Of a stretch of 64,000 nt of DNA, positions 34,359-44,849 are shown one piece after another. The translations under genes were made by a program, and so were the position numbers. This stretch comes from Tubulanus polymorphus. Taxonomy: Eukaryota; Nemertea; Palaeonemertea; Tubulaniformes; Tubulanidae. Within the stretch, counting starts at the first letter, position 1. Every line of letters starts with the position of its first letter. Where the stretch lies: positions 1 to 64,000 of the forward strand of contig NC_134030.1 of assembly GCF_964204645.1 (NCBI RefSeq). The letters run 5' to 3'. The notes beneath the pieces are model-generated. The model was not told the DNA's origin, searched no databases, and worked only from the letters and a program-made list of their open reading frames with translations.

Positions 34359-34570
34359 ACACCTGGTGGTTACCATGAGAACTACAGTGTAATTAATCTT
34401 ATTGATATCAGAAATCATTCATATTTTGTAAATAGAAATTTGTAAACTACCTGCGGCGAGTGAGTAGTCACATGCCACAGGTTGTCATGGTTATAATTAA
34501 TGGTCCTTGTTGGGATAGATATCTAATTATTTCAAATGAGCAAGAACTAGAATTATTGTTACTAGTTCTG
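33898..34570. other. Downstream of the MGC gene, presumed 3' UTR and intron
   Basis: AT-rich, with a TA run at 34326-34352 and four scattered TGCTGCCA(C/T)CTA motifs. No clean AATAAA is seen except one overlapping the stop codon. Confidence 0.4.
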
Positions 34571-34576
34571 CATCAC

Positions 34577-34795
34577 CATGATACCCACTGTGGTGCGCAC
34601 CTGCATGATACCCACTGTGGTGCACACCTGCATGATACCCACTGTGGTGCACACCTGCATGATACCCACTGTGGTGCGCACCTGCATGATACCCACTGTG
34701 GTGCGCACCTGCATGATACCCACTGTGGTGCACACCTGCATGATACCCACTGTGGTGCGCACCTGCACGATACCCACTGTGGTGCGCACCTGCCT
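34577..34795. repeat. 27-bp minisatellite TGATACCCACTGTGGTGC
   Basis: Eight near-identical copies of a 27-bp unit. 27 is a multiple of three, so His/Cys/Thr-rich frames stay open without being genes. Confidence 0.96.
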
Positions 34796-35047
34796 TGTGT
34801 GGTGCATACCTACGCCGTGTGGTATGTATCTGTGTGGTGTGGTGTGTATCTGCATGGTGTGGCGCGTACCTGCACCAGGTGGTGTGTACCTGCATGGTGT
34901 GGTATGTATCTGCGCCGTGTGGTGCGTACCTACGCTGTGTGGTGCGTACCTGTCGGAATGGAATGTATCTGCGCATTGTGGCGCGTACCTGCACCAGGTG
35001 GTGTGTACCTGCATGGTGTGGTATGTATCTGCGTGGTGTGGTGCGTA
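34796..35047. repeat. Degenerate ~24-27-bp GTGTGGTGCGTACCTGC array
   Basis: About ten diverged copies, related to the preceding array through GTGGTGCGCACCTGC. Confidence 0.88.
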
Positions 35048-35228
35048 GGTTTTGATTGACAGTCAGTTTTATAACAGGTTGTTTTTTTTTTCAAGGTTAT
35101 TTTTTGCTGGAATATTTTTGGATGAATTCTAATGTTGTTCATATGTTAAACACATGTGAAGCTGATATCAAACTAAACTTCCTCATTCTTTATATAAACA
35201 TTACTGTTTTTAATTTTTATATGAAACA

Positions 35229-35447
35229 GCCTCTATTGCCAGGGCTGCCTCAGACAGCCTCTATTGCCAGGGCTGCCTCAGACAGCCTCTATTGCCAGGG
35301 CTGCCTCAGACAGCCTCTATTGCCAGGGCTGCCTCAGACAGCCTCTATTGCCAGGGCTGCCTCAGACAGCCTCTATTGCCAGGGCTGCCTCAGACAGCCT
35401 CTATTGCCAGGGCTGCCTCAGACAGCCTCTATTGCCAGGGCTGCCTC
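35229..35447. repeat. 28-bp minisatellite CAGCCTCTATTGCCAGGGCT
   Basis: Eight nearly perfect copies, homogeneous and likely recent. Confidence 0.96.
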
Positions 35448-36102
35448 GCACACACATAAAGCAAGTCGTAATATTTTTATAGTCTTAGTTCAAACAAAAA
35501 GCGTTTAGTATTTTTTCGATATGAATATTTTATAGTTTCATACGTCAAACAGTAATGATTTTATATACACCCCTCCTCCCCCCTCACCCGGCTCCCCCCT
35601 CACCCGGCTCCCCCTCCCCCGCGCTCCATTCTACTATTACTAGTTCTGATCCCCACCTCCCCCTCCCCTCCGAATGATTATTTCTGATATAAAATGGTTT
35701 TGTTATCTCTCAGATGAATCCAATTTACTGCATGTTTTATTCATCAATATATATATATATATATATACATACATATATATCTGTGTCAGACTGTAGTAGT
35801 TCCAAGTTTCTCCTATAGACGTCACCACCGAATCAATCGATCATTGATCGTCTATTGATCATTTGTAATCTATAATAAATGCTCATTAAGTGTTGATTAT
35901 TAGTGATCCATTGTGATTATTAGAGATTATTGAAATGTAACATTTGTAAAATATGATTGTACAGGCTTTTGATGTATAACTGAGCCCCAGTGGTCACTGC
36001 CCCCTAGTGGCTGACCCCCTCGCTACTCTGAAGTGATCATGTGACTAAAAATAATTCTTTCTTTTCTATGAATGATTTGTTGTGTTTGTGGTTTTTATTG
36101 AT

Positions 36103-36330
36103 GAGGATGGACCCCGGACTGACAGACAGACAGGTGGACCCGAGACTGACAGACAGATTGACCCGGACAGACAGACAGACAGGTGGACCCCGGACTGACA
36201 GACAGACAGGTGGACCCGGACTGACAGACAGACAGACAGACAGGTGGACCCCGGACTGACAGACATGTGGACCCCGGACTGACAGACATGTGAACCCCGG
36301 ACTGACAGACATGTGGACCCCGGACTGACT
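36103..36330. repeat. GGACTGACAGACA array
   Basis: Mixed 23- to 40-bp units of ACCCCGGACTGACAGACA with extra CAGA steps. Confidence 0.9.
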
Positions 36331-36407
36331 GTGTGTGACAGATTCTGTAGTCCCTGGCAGCTGAGGATCATACTTGCAGTTAACCTCACAGGACAAACTG
36401 GCACAAA

Positions 36408-37263
36408 TGGTGAGGGGGGTTTAGAGGGCTGTATTTGACTGGAGGGTGAGGGGGGTTTAGAGGGCTGTATTTGACTGGAGGGTGAGGGGGGTTTAGAGGG
36501 CTGTATTTGACTGGAGGGTGAGGGGGGTTTAGAGGGCTGTATTTGACTGGAGGGTGAGGGGGGTTTAGAGGGCTGTATTTGACTGGAGGGTGAGGGGGGT
36601 TTAGAGGGCTGTATTTGACTGGAGGGTGAGGGGGGTTTAGAGGGCTGTATTTGACTGGAGGGTGAGGGGGGTTTAGAGGGCTGTATTTGACTGGAGGGTG
36701 AGGGGGGTTTAGAGGGCTGTATTTGACTGGAGGGTGAGGGGGGTTTAGAGGGCTGTATTTGACTGGAGGGTGAGGGGGGTTTAGAGGGCTGTATTTGACT
36801 GGAGGGTGAGGGGGGTTTAGAGGGCTGTATTTGACTGGAGGGTGAGGGGGGTTTAGAGGGCTGTATTTGACTGGAGGGTGAGGGGGGTTTAGAGGGCTGT
36901 ATTTGACTGGAGGGTGAGGGGGGTTTAGAGGGCTGTATTTGACTGGGGGGTGAGGGGGGTTTAGAGGGCTGTATTTGACTGGAGGGTGAGGGGGGTTTAG
37001 AGGGCTGTATTTGACTGGAGGGTGAGGGGGGTTTAGAGGGCTGTATTTGACTGGAGGGTGAGGGGGGTTTAGAGGGCTGTATTTGACTGGAGGGTGAGGG
37101 GGGTTTAGAGGGCTGTATTTGACTGGAGGGTGAGGGGGGTTTAGAGGGCTGTATTTGACTGGAGGGTGAGGGGGGTTTAGAGGGCTGTATTTGACTGGAG
37201 GGTGAGGGGGGTTTAGAGGGCTGTATTTGACTGGAGGGTGAGGGGGGTTTAGAGGGCTGTATA
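36408..37263. repeat. 36-bp minisatellite, about 24 nearly identical copies
   Basis: Unit GGTGAGGGGGGTTTAGAGGG then CTGTATTTGACTGGAG. Only one base change is seen across the array. 36 is a multiple of three, so minus-strand Pro/Ser/Lys frames remain open. No splice or start evidence supports coding. Confidence 0.97.
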
Positions 37264-37344
37264 TATGGTGTATAAGAGATACAGACATTCCTCATATATG
37301 ACTAACTGTTACTGTTACTGTTAATGTTACTGTGTGCGGCACCA

Positions 37345-37625
37345 GCACGAGCAGCTACTGAGCTGGATAAAACCTCACGAGCAGCTACTGAGCTGGATAA
37401 AACCTCATGAGCAGCTACTGAGCTGGATAAAACCTCACGAGCCGTTACTGAGCTGGATAAAACCTCACGAGCAGCTACTGAGCTGGATAAAACCTCACGA
37501 GCAGCTACTGAGCTGGATAAAACCTCACGAGCAGCTACTGAGCTGGATAAAACCTCACGAGCAGCTACTGAGCTGGATAAAACCTCACGAGCAGCTACTG
37601 AGCTGGATAAAACCTCACGAGCAGA
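37345..37625. repeat. 30-bp minisatellite GAGCAGCTACTGAGCTGGAT
   Basis: Nine copies with very few changes. Open frames are period artefacts. Confidence 0.96.
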
Positions 37626-37721
37626 AGAACCATTTATTACATAACTCCTTACTAAAAATATACATTCAACATCAAATTCCTGAGAGGACAAGATATTCCT
37701 GAGAAGAGTTTAATATCTCTC

Positions 37722-38030
37722 TCTCTTTTTTCCCCTCCTCGCTCTCCTCCTCACTCCCCTTCTCGCTCTCCTCATTCTCCTCCTCGCTCTCCTCACTCTC
37801 CTCCTCGCTCTCCTCACTCCCCTCATTCTCCTCACTCTCCTCCTCGCTCTCCTCCTCACTCCCCTTCTCGCTCTCCTCATTCTCCTCCTCGCTCTCCTCA
37901 CTCTCATCCTCACTCTCCTCCCATCCTCACTCTCATCCTCACTCTCCTCACTCTCATTCTCCTCACTCTCCTCCTCGCTCTCCTCCTAGCTCTCCTCCTC
38001 GCTCTCCTCCTCGCTCTCCTCCTCTGATCT
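37722..38030. repeat. CT-rich CTCCTCGCTCTCCTCACTC tract
   Basis: Irregular 9- to 18-bp units. Confidence 0.9.
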
Positions 38031-38034
38031 CTCT

Positions 38035-38840
38035 CTGCTGTCTATAAACAGATGTGTGCTGTGTGTAGTGTGAAATCAGACGTCAGTAATAGATGACTCA
38101 GTTTCCATGGAGATTGCATTTTTACTGTCACTAATGTATCAGTTAGTGTTCACGTTTATTCACAGATGGCAGCACTGTCTAGATGGCGAACGTCAGTCTC
38201 ATTATTTATGATGAATGGATATAAAACCTCGATCAATATGAAATAAATGACACAGAATTTGATACTTTAATTGTATTTAAAAGTTTTTATTAAATTTAAT
38301 TGATTGAATAGTTTCATAGATTTATAATAAAGTTTGGACCAATTTTTAAAAGCAAAAACTGTGAGACGATCTCTGATATTTCCCTTAAACATTCCTTGCA
38401 TAGTGTTTATTAGAACATTCTTCTGCTGTATTTCAACCTCAAACAACATCCAAATATTTATGAATCTTTCATTGATTTCCTCCTTATACTCTGAGGTAAA
38501 GCGTTTAAACTTGACCCAATCAGCCAGACCACTCCTAGTGTTTTGATTGGTCTAGAGGTGGTCACCTGGTATATACTAACCCTAACCCTAGGGCTAAAAT
38601 GGACTGAACCAAGAGATAGGTGTGTCAAACTATTACTGTCATACCCTAGGGTTAAATGAACTAATCCTAACCCTAACCCTAGGGCAATAATGGACTGGCC
38701 TATGACTGGTCACTCTTGCATACCTATAGTGAAAATGAACTAGTCCTGGTCAATTGATAAAACATTCAATAAAACTGTTATGAATGTTGTGATTGTATTT
38801 GTTTGTGATTACTTTATAGAATACTGAATACTGTTAATAT
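38035..38840. other. Unique intronic sequence with telomere-like motif
   Basis: A block of CTAACCCTAACCCTAGGG occurs at 38576 and again near 38666 as AACCCTAACCCTAGGGC. No exon is seen. Confidence 0.45.
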
Positions 38841-38849
38841 ACTGTGAAT

Positions 38850-39035
38850 AATGAGAGAGAAGGAGGAGAGAGAAGGAGGAGAGAGAAGGAGGAGAGAGAG
38901 GGAGGGGAGAGAAGGAGGAGAGAGAAGGAGGAGAGAGAGGGAGGGGAGAGAAGAGGAAGGGAAGGAGAGAGAGAGGGAGGGGAGAGGAGAGGAAAGGAAG
39001 GAGAGAGAGAGGGAGGAAAGAGAGAGAGAGAGCTA
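38850..39035. repeat. GA-rich low-complexity tract
   Basis: GAGAGAAGGAGGAGAGAGAGG-type units. A second, shorter GA tract lies at 39184-39270. Confidence 0.93.
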
Positions 39036-39183
39036 GAAGTCTCTGATGTCAACGGCTAAAAATCAAAACCTTTTTCACTGCTCCAATAATAGTTGCATAG
39101 CAACCGCATCCAAATAAAGATCTGATGAAGAAATGAAAGGTGTCAAAACATCGATATCACTGAATATATAGCCAGCAACCAGC

Positions 39184-39214
<31 letters not shown>

Positions 39215-39896
39215 GGGAGGGGTAAGGGAGAGAGAGAGGGAGAGAGAGTTAGAGAGAGGAGAGAGAGAGATGAAGGGCGGGTCTGAATAATATATTGATG
39301 TGAAATGATTTCTAATAAAGTTTTACCTGAAGCTAAATGTATATATTACTAAATTTACATACAACACAATCAATCAATCAATAATTCGAGCATCTTGTAT
39401 CTGTTGCGTACACAGTACCTGCGTACACGGTACCTGTTTACATGGTACCTGCGTAGCTGCCACTGACGACAGTCACTGTGTATTAATACTTTTGTTCATC
39501 CCTGATTTTAAACGTTTATCCGTAGATATTTGAGGGCTTTTTGAAATGTGAATAACAGTTTATAACATTGTCTTCAGTGACAACTCACGTCACATTCTGT
39601 ATATTTAGAAAATCCGTTGCAATTTATAGTTTTAGAAGCTATTTTTACATTTGATTGAATTGATCGATAGTTTTAGGGTTTGGTTTTATATGATCATAAT
39701 ACAATTTTTACTCCCTCAAAATCTCACATTTAAAACTCGCATCTTTTCATCATTTATCGATTTATCTGAAAATCTTTTTGGTTGCCATAGTAACGGTGTA
39801 TAGATGAATGCTGACCGAAGGGTGTTTAGTTCACTGAGTTTAAGGTCAAAGCTACAAAAACCTAAAGATTTATCTTGAGCTGCAAATAGAAAATCC

Positions 39897-40395
39897 TGTA
39901 CTGTTACATACCGGGTTTAAACCCTAGCGCACTGTTACATAACAGGTTTAAACCCTAGCGCACAGTTACATACCGGGTTTAAACCCTAGCGCACAGTTAC
40001 ATACCGGGTTTAAACCCTAGCGCACAGTTACATACCGGGTTTAAACCCTAGCGCACAGTTACATACCGGGTTTAAACCCTAGCGCACAGTTACATACCGG
40101 GTTTAAACCCTAGCGCACAGTTGCATACCGGATTTAAACCCTAGCGCACAGTTGCATACCGGGTTTAAACCCTAGCGCACAGTTGCATACCGGGTTTAAA
40201 CCCTAGCGCACAGTTGCATACCGGGTTTAAACCCTAGCGCACAGTTGCATACCGGGTTTAAACCCTAGCGCACAGTTGCATACCGGGTTTAAACCCTAGC
40301 GCACAGTTGCATACCTGGTTTAAACCCTAGCGCACAGTTACATACCGGGTTTAAACCCTAGCGCACAGTTATATACCGGGTTTAAACCCTAGCTC
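39897..40395. repeat. 31-bp minisatellite with GGGTTTAAACCC palindrome
   Basis: About 16 copies of GCACAGTTACATACC followed by GGGTTTAAACCCTA. The 12-bp palindrome is in every unit and recalls GGGTTCGAACCC in the array at 1-412, which is also preceded by ACC. Confidence 0.96.
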
Positions 40396-40471
40396 AATCT
40401 GGTACAGGGTTTAATCAAACCCTTTTCTAAAATCATATGACCCCCGGTGGAAGTGATGAGTGAGATACCAG

Positions 40472-40472
40472 T

Positions 40473-40515
<43 letters not shown>

Positions 40516-40520
40516 ACTGC
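40472..40520. repeat. (CTG)n tract upstream of second first exon
   Basis: About 14 CTG units and then CTACTGCTACT, about 260-300 bp upstream of the ATG at 40779. Confidence 0.93.
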
Positions 40521-40599
40521 TACTATTAGTGATCATCAGTTGATATTTATTGATGCAGTATCAATGATGCTGTTGGCAGTTGAATAAGTGACACTCACT

Positions 40600-40839
40600 G
40601 TGACACACGCGACACTCTCCTCTCCTCGTTACAACTCATTATTACTTGCTGGATTAATTCCTCATTTAAACCAACCAGTACTATATGGATTATCACATCG
40701 TTTAATCTACGCTGATCTGAGATTATCTCTACTCCGGGATTACCGCTATATTCTAGCTGTGATATTTAACTTGTACAAATGGGAAATTCATGTAAAAAGC
40801 AAAACACTCACAAATATAAAGTGAATAATAATACAATAG
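40600..40839 (+). CDS. SPA17-like gene, alternative first exon MGNSCKKQ (CDS 40779-40839)
   Basis: ATG at 40779 codes MGNSCKKQNTHKYKVNNNTI and ends in phase 1 at CAATAG|GTAAGT, a near-perfect donor. Gly2 and Cys5 with basic residues make a classic N-myristoylation/palmitoylation start. The phase matches the RIIa exon at 26329, so both can join the exon at 44382 in frame. The leader (about 40600 on) follows a CTG tract and carries GGATTATCACA...TTTAAT, also found in the MGC gene leader. No RIIa residues are coded here, so this form would lack AKAP docking and go to membranes instead. That role is inferred. Confidence 0.65.
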
Positions 40840-40864
40840 GTAAGTGTTAAAATAATCAGCAACG

Positions 40865-41010
40865 TGTATTGGAGGTATTGTCAATGTGTATTGGAGGTAT
40901 TGTCAATGTGTATTGGAGGTATTGTCAACGTGTATTGGAGGTATTGTCAATGTGTATTGGAGGTATTGTCAATGTGTATTGGAGGTATTGTCAATGTGTA
41001 TTGGAGGGGT
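40865..41010. repeat. 22-bp minisatellite GTGTATTGGAGGTATTGTCA
   Basis: Six to seven copies directly after the alternative first exon's donor. Confidence 0.95.
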
Positions 41011-41112
41011 AATATTATCAGGGTTAGTTCATGAAGTACTTTGTATTTGATAGTTTGATGAATAGTTATTAAAACTATATTCATTATTGGAAATCATTAT
41101 CATTAATGTCAA

Positions 41113-41525
41113 TTGATACACCATACACTATACACCATACACTAAACACCATACACAATACACCATACACCATACACTATACACCATACACGATACACCA
41201 TACACGATACACTATACACAATACACTATACACCATACACGAAACACTATACACCATACACGAAACACCAGACACTATACACCATACACGATACACCATA
41301 CACTAAACACCATACACGATACACCAAACACCATACACCATAAAGCATACTCAATGCACCATACACGATACACTATACACCATACACAATACACCATACA
41401 CTAAACACCATACACGATACACCAAACACCATACACTAAACACCAAACACCATACACCATACACTAAACACCAAACACCATACACCATAAAGCATACTCA
41501 ATGCACCATACACGATACACCAGTC
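41113..41525. repeat. Degenerate CACCATACACTA array
   Basis: About 412 bp of ACACCATACAC units with A/C/G changes. A block of about 120 bp containing CATAAAGCATACTCAATGCA occurs twice. Confidence 0.9.
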
Positions 41526-41719
41526 TACATAACAATTCTAACCGTGGTTTCATCTGAGCACTAATTCTACATAATGGTTCTAACCGTGGTTCGACTCTCG
41601 TCCTTTCAAACAGTAATTGCAGGAAACGTTGAAGAGAAATTACATTAAAACTCTCCAGAATCTGTAACTGTATCTCCTAGCAACACAATTCATACATATA
41701 TAACAATCACTGAACACTA

Positions 41720-43012
41720 GTAGAGAGACCTGAATCCCGGAGAGACCTGAATCCTGAATCCCGGAGAGACCGGTATCCTGAATCCCGGAGAGACCGGTAT
41801 CCTGAATCCCGGAGAGACCTGAATCCCGGATATAGAGAGACCGGTATCCCGGATATAGAGAGACTGGTATCCCGGATATAGGGAGACCGGTATCCCGGAT
41901 ATAGAGAGACCGGTATCCCGGATATAGAGAGACCGGTATCCCGGATATAGAGAGACCGGTATCCCGGATATAGAGAGACCGGTATCCCGGATATAGAGAG
42001 ACCGGTATCCCGGATATAGAGAGACCGGTATCCCGGATATAGAGAGACCGGTATCCCGGATATAGAGAGACCGGTATCCCGGATATAGAGAGACCGGTAT
42101 CCCGGATATAGAGAGACCGGTATCCCGGATATAGAGAGACCGGTATCCCGGATATAGAGAGACCGGTATCCCGGATATAGAGAGACCGGTATCCCGGATA
42201 TAGAGAGACCGGTATCCCGGATATAGAGAGACCGGTATCCCGGATATAGAGAGACCGGTATCCCGGATATAGGGAGACCGGTATCCCGGATATAGAGAGA
42301 CCGGTATCCCGGATATAGAGAGACCGGTATCCCGGATATAGAGAGACCGGTATCCCGGATATAGAGAGACCGGTATCCCGGATATAGAGAGACCGGTATC
42401 CCGGATATAGAGAGACCGGTATCCCGGATATAGAGAGACCGGTATCCCGGATATAGAGAGACCGGTATCCCGGATATAGAGAGACCGGTATCCCGGATAT
42501 AGAGAGACCGGTATCCCGGATATAGAGAGACCGGTATCCCGGATATAGAGAGACCGGTATCCCGGATATAGAGAGACCGGTATCCCGGATATAGAGACCG
42601 GTATCCCGGATATTGAGAGACCGGTATCCCGGATATAGAGAGACCGGTATCCCGGATATAGAGAGACCGGTATCCCGGATATAGAGAGACCGGTATCCCG
42701 GATATAGAGAGACCGGTATCCCGGATATAGGGAGACCGGTATCCCGGATATAGAGAGACCGGTATCCCGGATATAGAGAGACCGGTATCCCGGATATAGA
42801 GAGACCGGTATCCCGGATATAGAGAGACCGGTATCCCGGATATAGAGAGACGGGTATCCCGGATATAGAGAGACCGGTATCCCGGATATAGAGAGACCGG
42901 TATCCCGGATATAGGGAGACCGGTATCCCGGATATAGAGTGACCGGTATCCCGGATATAGAGAGACCGGTATCCCGGATATAGAGAGACCGGTATCCCGG
43001 ATATAGCGAGAG
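41720..43012. repeat. 23-bp minisatellite GGTATCCCGGATATAGAGAG (about 52 copies)
   Basis: Very uniform from 41820. Units at the left edge are a related CCGGAGAGACC(G/T) form. The unit contains the near-palindrome TATCCCGGATA and the junction ACCGGT. Frames across it are artefacts. Confidence 0.97.
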
Positions 43013-43179
43013 CTGTTCATGTTATAAATAGTTTGAGTCAAATAATAAATTCCTAGAAATACTCAGATAAATGTCACCTCTGGGCGTGGCTTTGAAGATG
43101 ATATTGATTAGTTAATAATACCAACAAAGTAACAGCCTCATAGCAGTGACCTGGAACTAACCCTAATGAACGACATATT

Positions 43180-43478
43180 GCCCTTGCAGGTGGTGAAGTG
43201 ACCTGGTGGGCAGTGAGGTATAGTGCCCTATCAGACAGTGACCTGGTGGGCGGTGAGGTAGCAGACTGTGACCTGGTGGGCGGTGAGGTGTAGTGCCCTA
43301 TCAGGCGGACAGTGACCTGGTGGGCGGTGAGGTAGCAGACCGTGACCTGGTGGGCGGTGAGGTAGCAGACCGTGACCTGGTGGGCGGTGAGGTAGCGGAC
43401 CGTGACCTGGTGGGCGGTGAGGTGTAGTGCCCTATTAGGCGGGCAGTGACCTGGTGGGCGGTGAGGTGTAGTGCCCAT
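43180..43478. repeat. GTGACCTGGTGGGCGGTGAG array (27- to 54-bp units)
   Basis: About ten units, with AGCAGACC or TGTAGTGCCCTAT spacers alternating. Confidence 0.92.
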
Positions 43479-43799
43479 ACGTTCCGGTACTGTCACTTAC
43501 TGTCTGGATGTTATACCCCGAATACCACCTACTGAGTGACACTATTAGAATATTAAAATGTGTTCTATGAATGAAGTCTCTTGGGTTTGATGAATTTCAG
43601 GGCGTTGTTCATTTTTATTGTTTCACATTCTAATTAGTTAATTCCATTCTATTCAACTTTATTTCAGTTCATTTCAAATTTTGTATCAATTCACAATAAT
43701 TTATTCCTATCAATAATTCACTAAATGTGAGTTCAATGATGCTGAAATAAAAGGAGTCACAGGATGACAGCAATACAAGCAAAGAGGGGGTGACGGGGA

Positions 43800-43962
43800 T
43801 GCCAGGGGGTGGCAGGAATAACGGCATTAGGAGGGGGTGGCAGGAATTACGGCATTAGGAGGGGGTGGCAGGAATTACGGCATTAGGAGGGGTGGCAGGA
43901 ATTACGGCATTAGGAGGGGTGGCAGGAATTACGGCATTAGGAGGGGGTGGCAGGAATGAATA
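43800..43962. repeat. 28-bp minisatellite GGCAGGAATTACGGCATTAG
   Basis: About six copies. Confidence 0.95.
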
Positions 43963-44073
43963 TCTTTAAGTTGTTTACATGTTTTCAGTTTAAAAATGTC
44001 AAATGGATTCAATACGTTGATTGCGTCACAAACAAATAACTGTTTTAGGCTTTAAGGCAAAAAATGAAATATG

Positions 44074-44187
44074 ATGAGAGAGAGAGAGAGGGAGAAGGAG
44101 AGGGAGAGAGGGGAGAGAGGGAGAGAGAGAGGGAGGGAGAGAGGGAGAAGGAGAGGGAGAGGGAGAGGGAGAGTAGAGAGAGGGAGA

Positions 44188-44254
<67 letters not shown>

Positions 44255-44343
44255 AGGGAGAGAGGGAGAGGGGGAGAAGGAGAGGGAGAGGGAGAGAAAG
44301 GAAGAGAGGGAGAGGGAGAGGGAGAGAGAGAGGAGAGAGAAAG
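44074..44343. repeat. (GA)n-rich tract
   Basis: Purine-only stretch immediately upstream of the common exon's acceptor at 44381. Confidence 0.95.
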
Positions 44344-44381
44344 GCAATGTATTTAAATTGAATTATAAATTGTTTTTATAG

Positions 44382-44452
44382 ATGGTGGAATTGATCCTGT
44401 ATCAGAAGCCGCTCAACAAGAGGATCGGTATTACAATAATAAATCATTTAAT
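44382..44452 (+). CDS. SPA17: SPA17-like gene, first common exon (end of Sp17 N-domain)
   Basis: Acceptor TTTTTATAG|A and donor TTTAAT|GTAAGT. In phase 1 it codes GGIDPVSEAAQQEDRYYNNK then SFN. The DP...EDR-YNN--F pattern is the same as in mammalian Sp17 directly after the RIIa helices, which proves that the distant exon at 26173 belongs to this gene. The exon leaves in phase 0, which starts the run of phase 0 IQ modules. Confidence 0.9.
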
Positions 44453-44666
44453 GTAAGTTCAATCTGGCCTCATTACTCAGGCCCATGACTGATCATTACC
44501 CATAGCCGGGCTCGTTTCGGGCCTAGGACCCGTTTATCATAAACAACAGCTGGCCTAGTTTCAGGTCGTGGGCTCATCTAACGTGGACCTGGCCTAGCAC
44601 TTGGCTTAAACTTTTGACATTCGACTAAATAATATTTTCTTAAGATAATTAGTTTTATTTGAATAG

Positions 44667-44845
44667 AAACCTGATATCGACCCATCGGATCCTCAACAAC
44701 AAGATGCAGCTTTAGCGATTCAAACTAAATTCAGACAACATCATGCACAGAAACAAGTCGAGGATATAAAAGAAGAACAAGCTGCAGTTACAATACAGGC
44801 TGGTATGCGTGGTATGAGAGATAGACAGAGAGTAGCTCAACTCAA
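44667..44845 (+). CDS. SPA17: SPA17-like gene, exon with two IQ-like motifs
   Basis: Bounded by TTTGAATAG|A and CTCAA|GTAAGT. It codes KPDIDPSDPQQQDAALAIQT with a first IQ (AIQTKFRQHHAQK) and, after a KEEQ link, a second one (TIQAGMRGMRDRQR). Both have lost part of the IQxxxRGxxxR consensus, so calmodulin binding may be weaker than for later modules. Leaves in phase 2. Confidence 0.88.
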
Positions 44846-44849
44846 GTAA

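Noticed and set aside
36066-37295. 409- and 300-codon Pro/Ser-rich minus-strand frames
   Set aside because: The 36-bp unit is a multiple of three and stop-free. Two overlapping frames are equally open, which argues for an artefact.
41707-43041. 444-codon minus-strand frame
   Set aside because: Made entirely of the 23-bp unit, which has no stop in this orientation in any frame. There is no start context, splice site or unique sequence.
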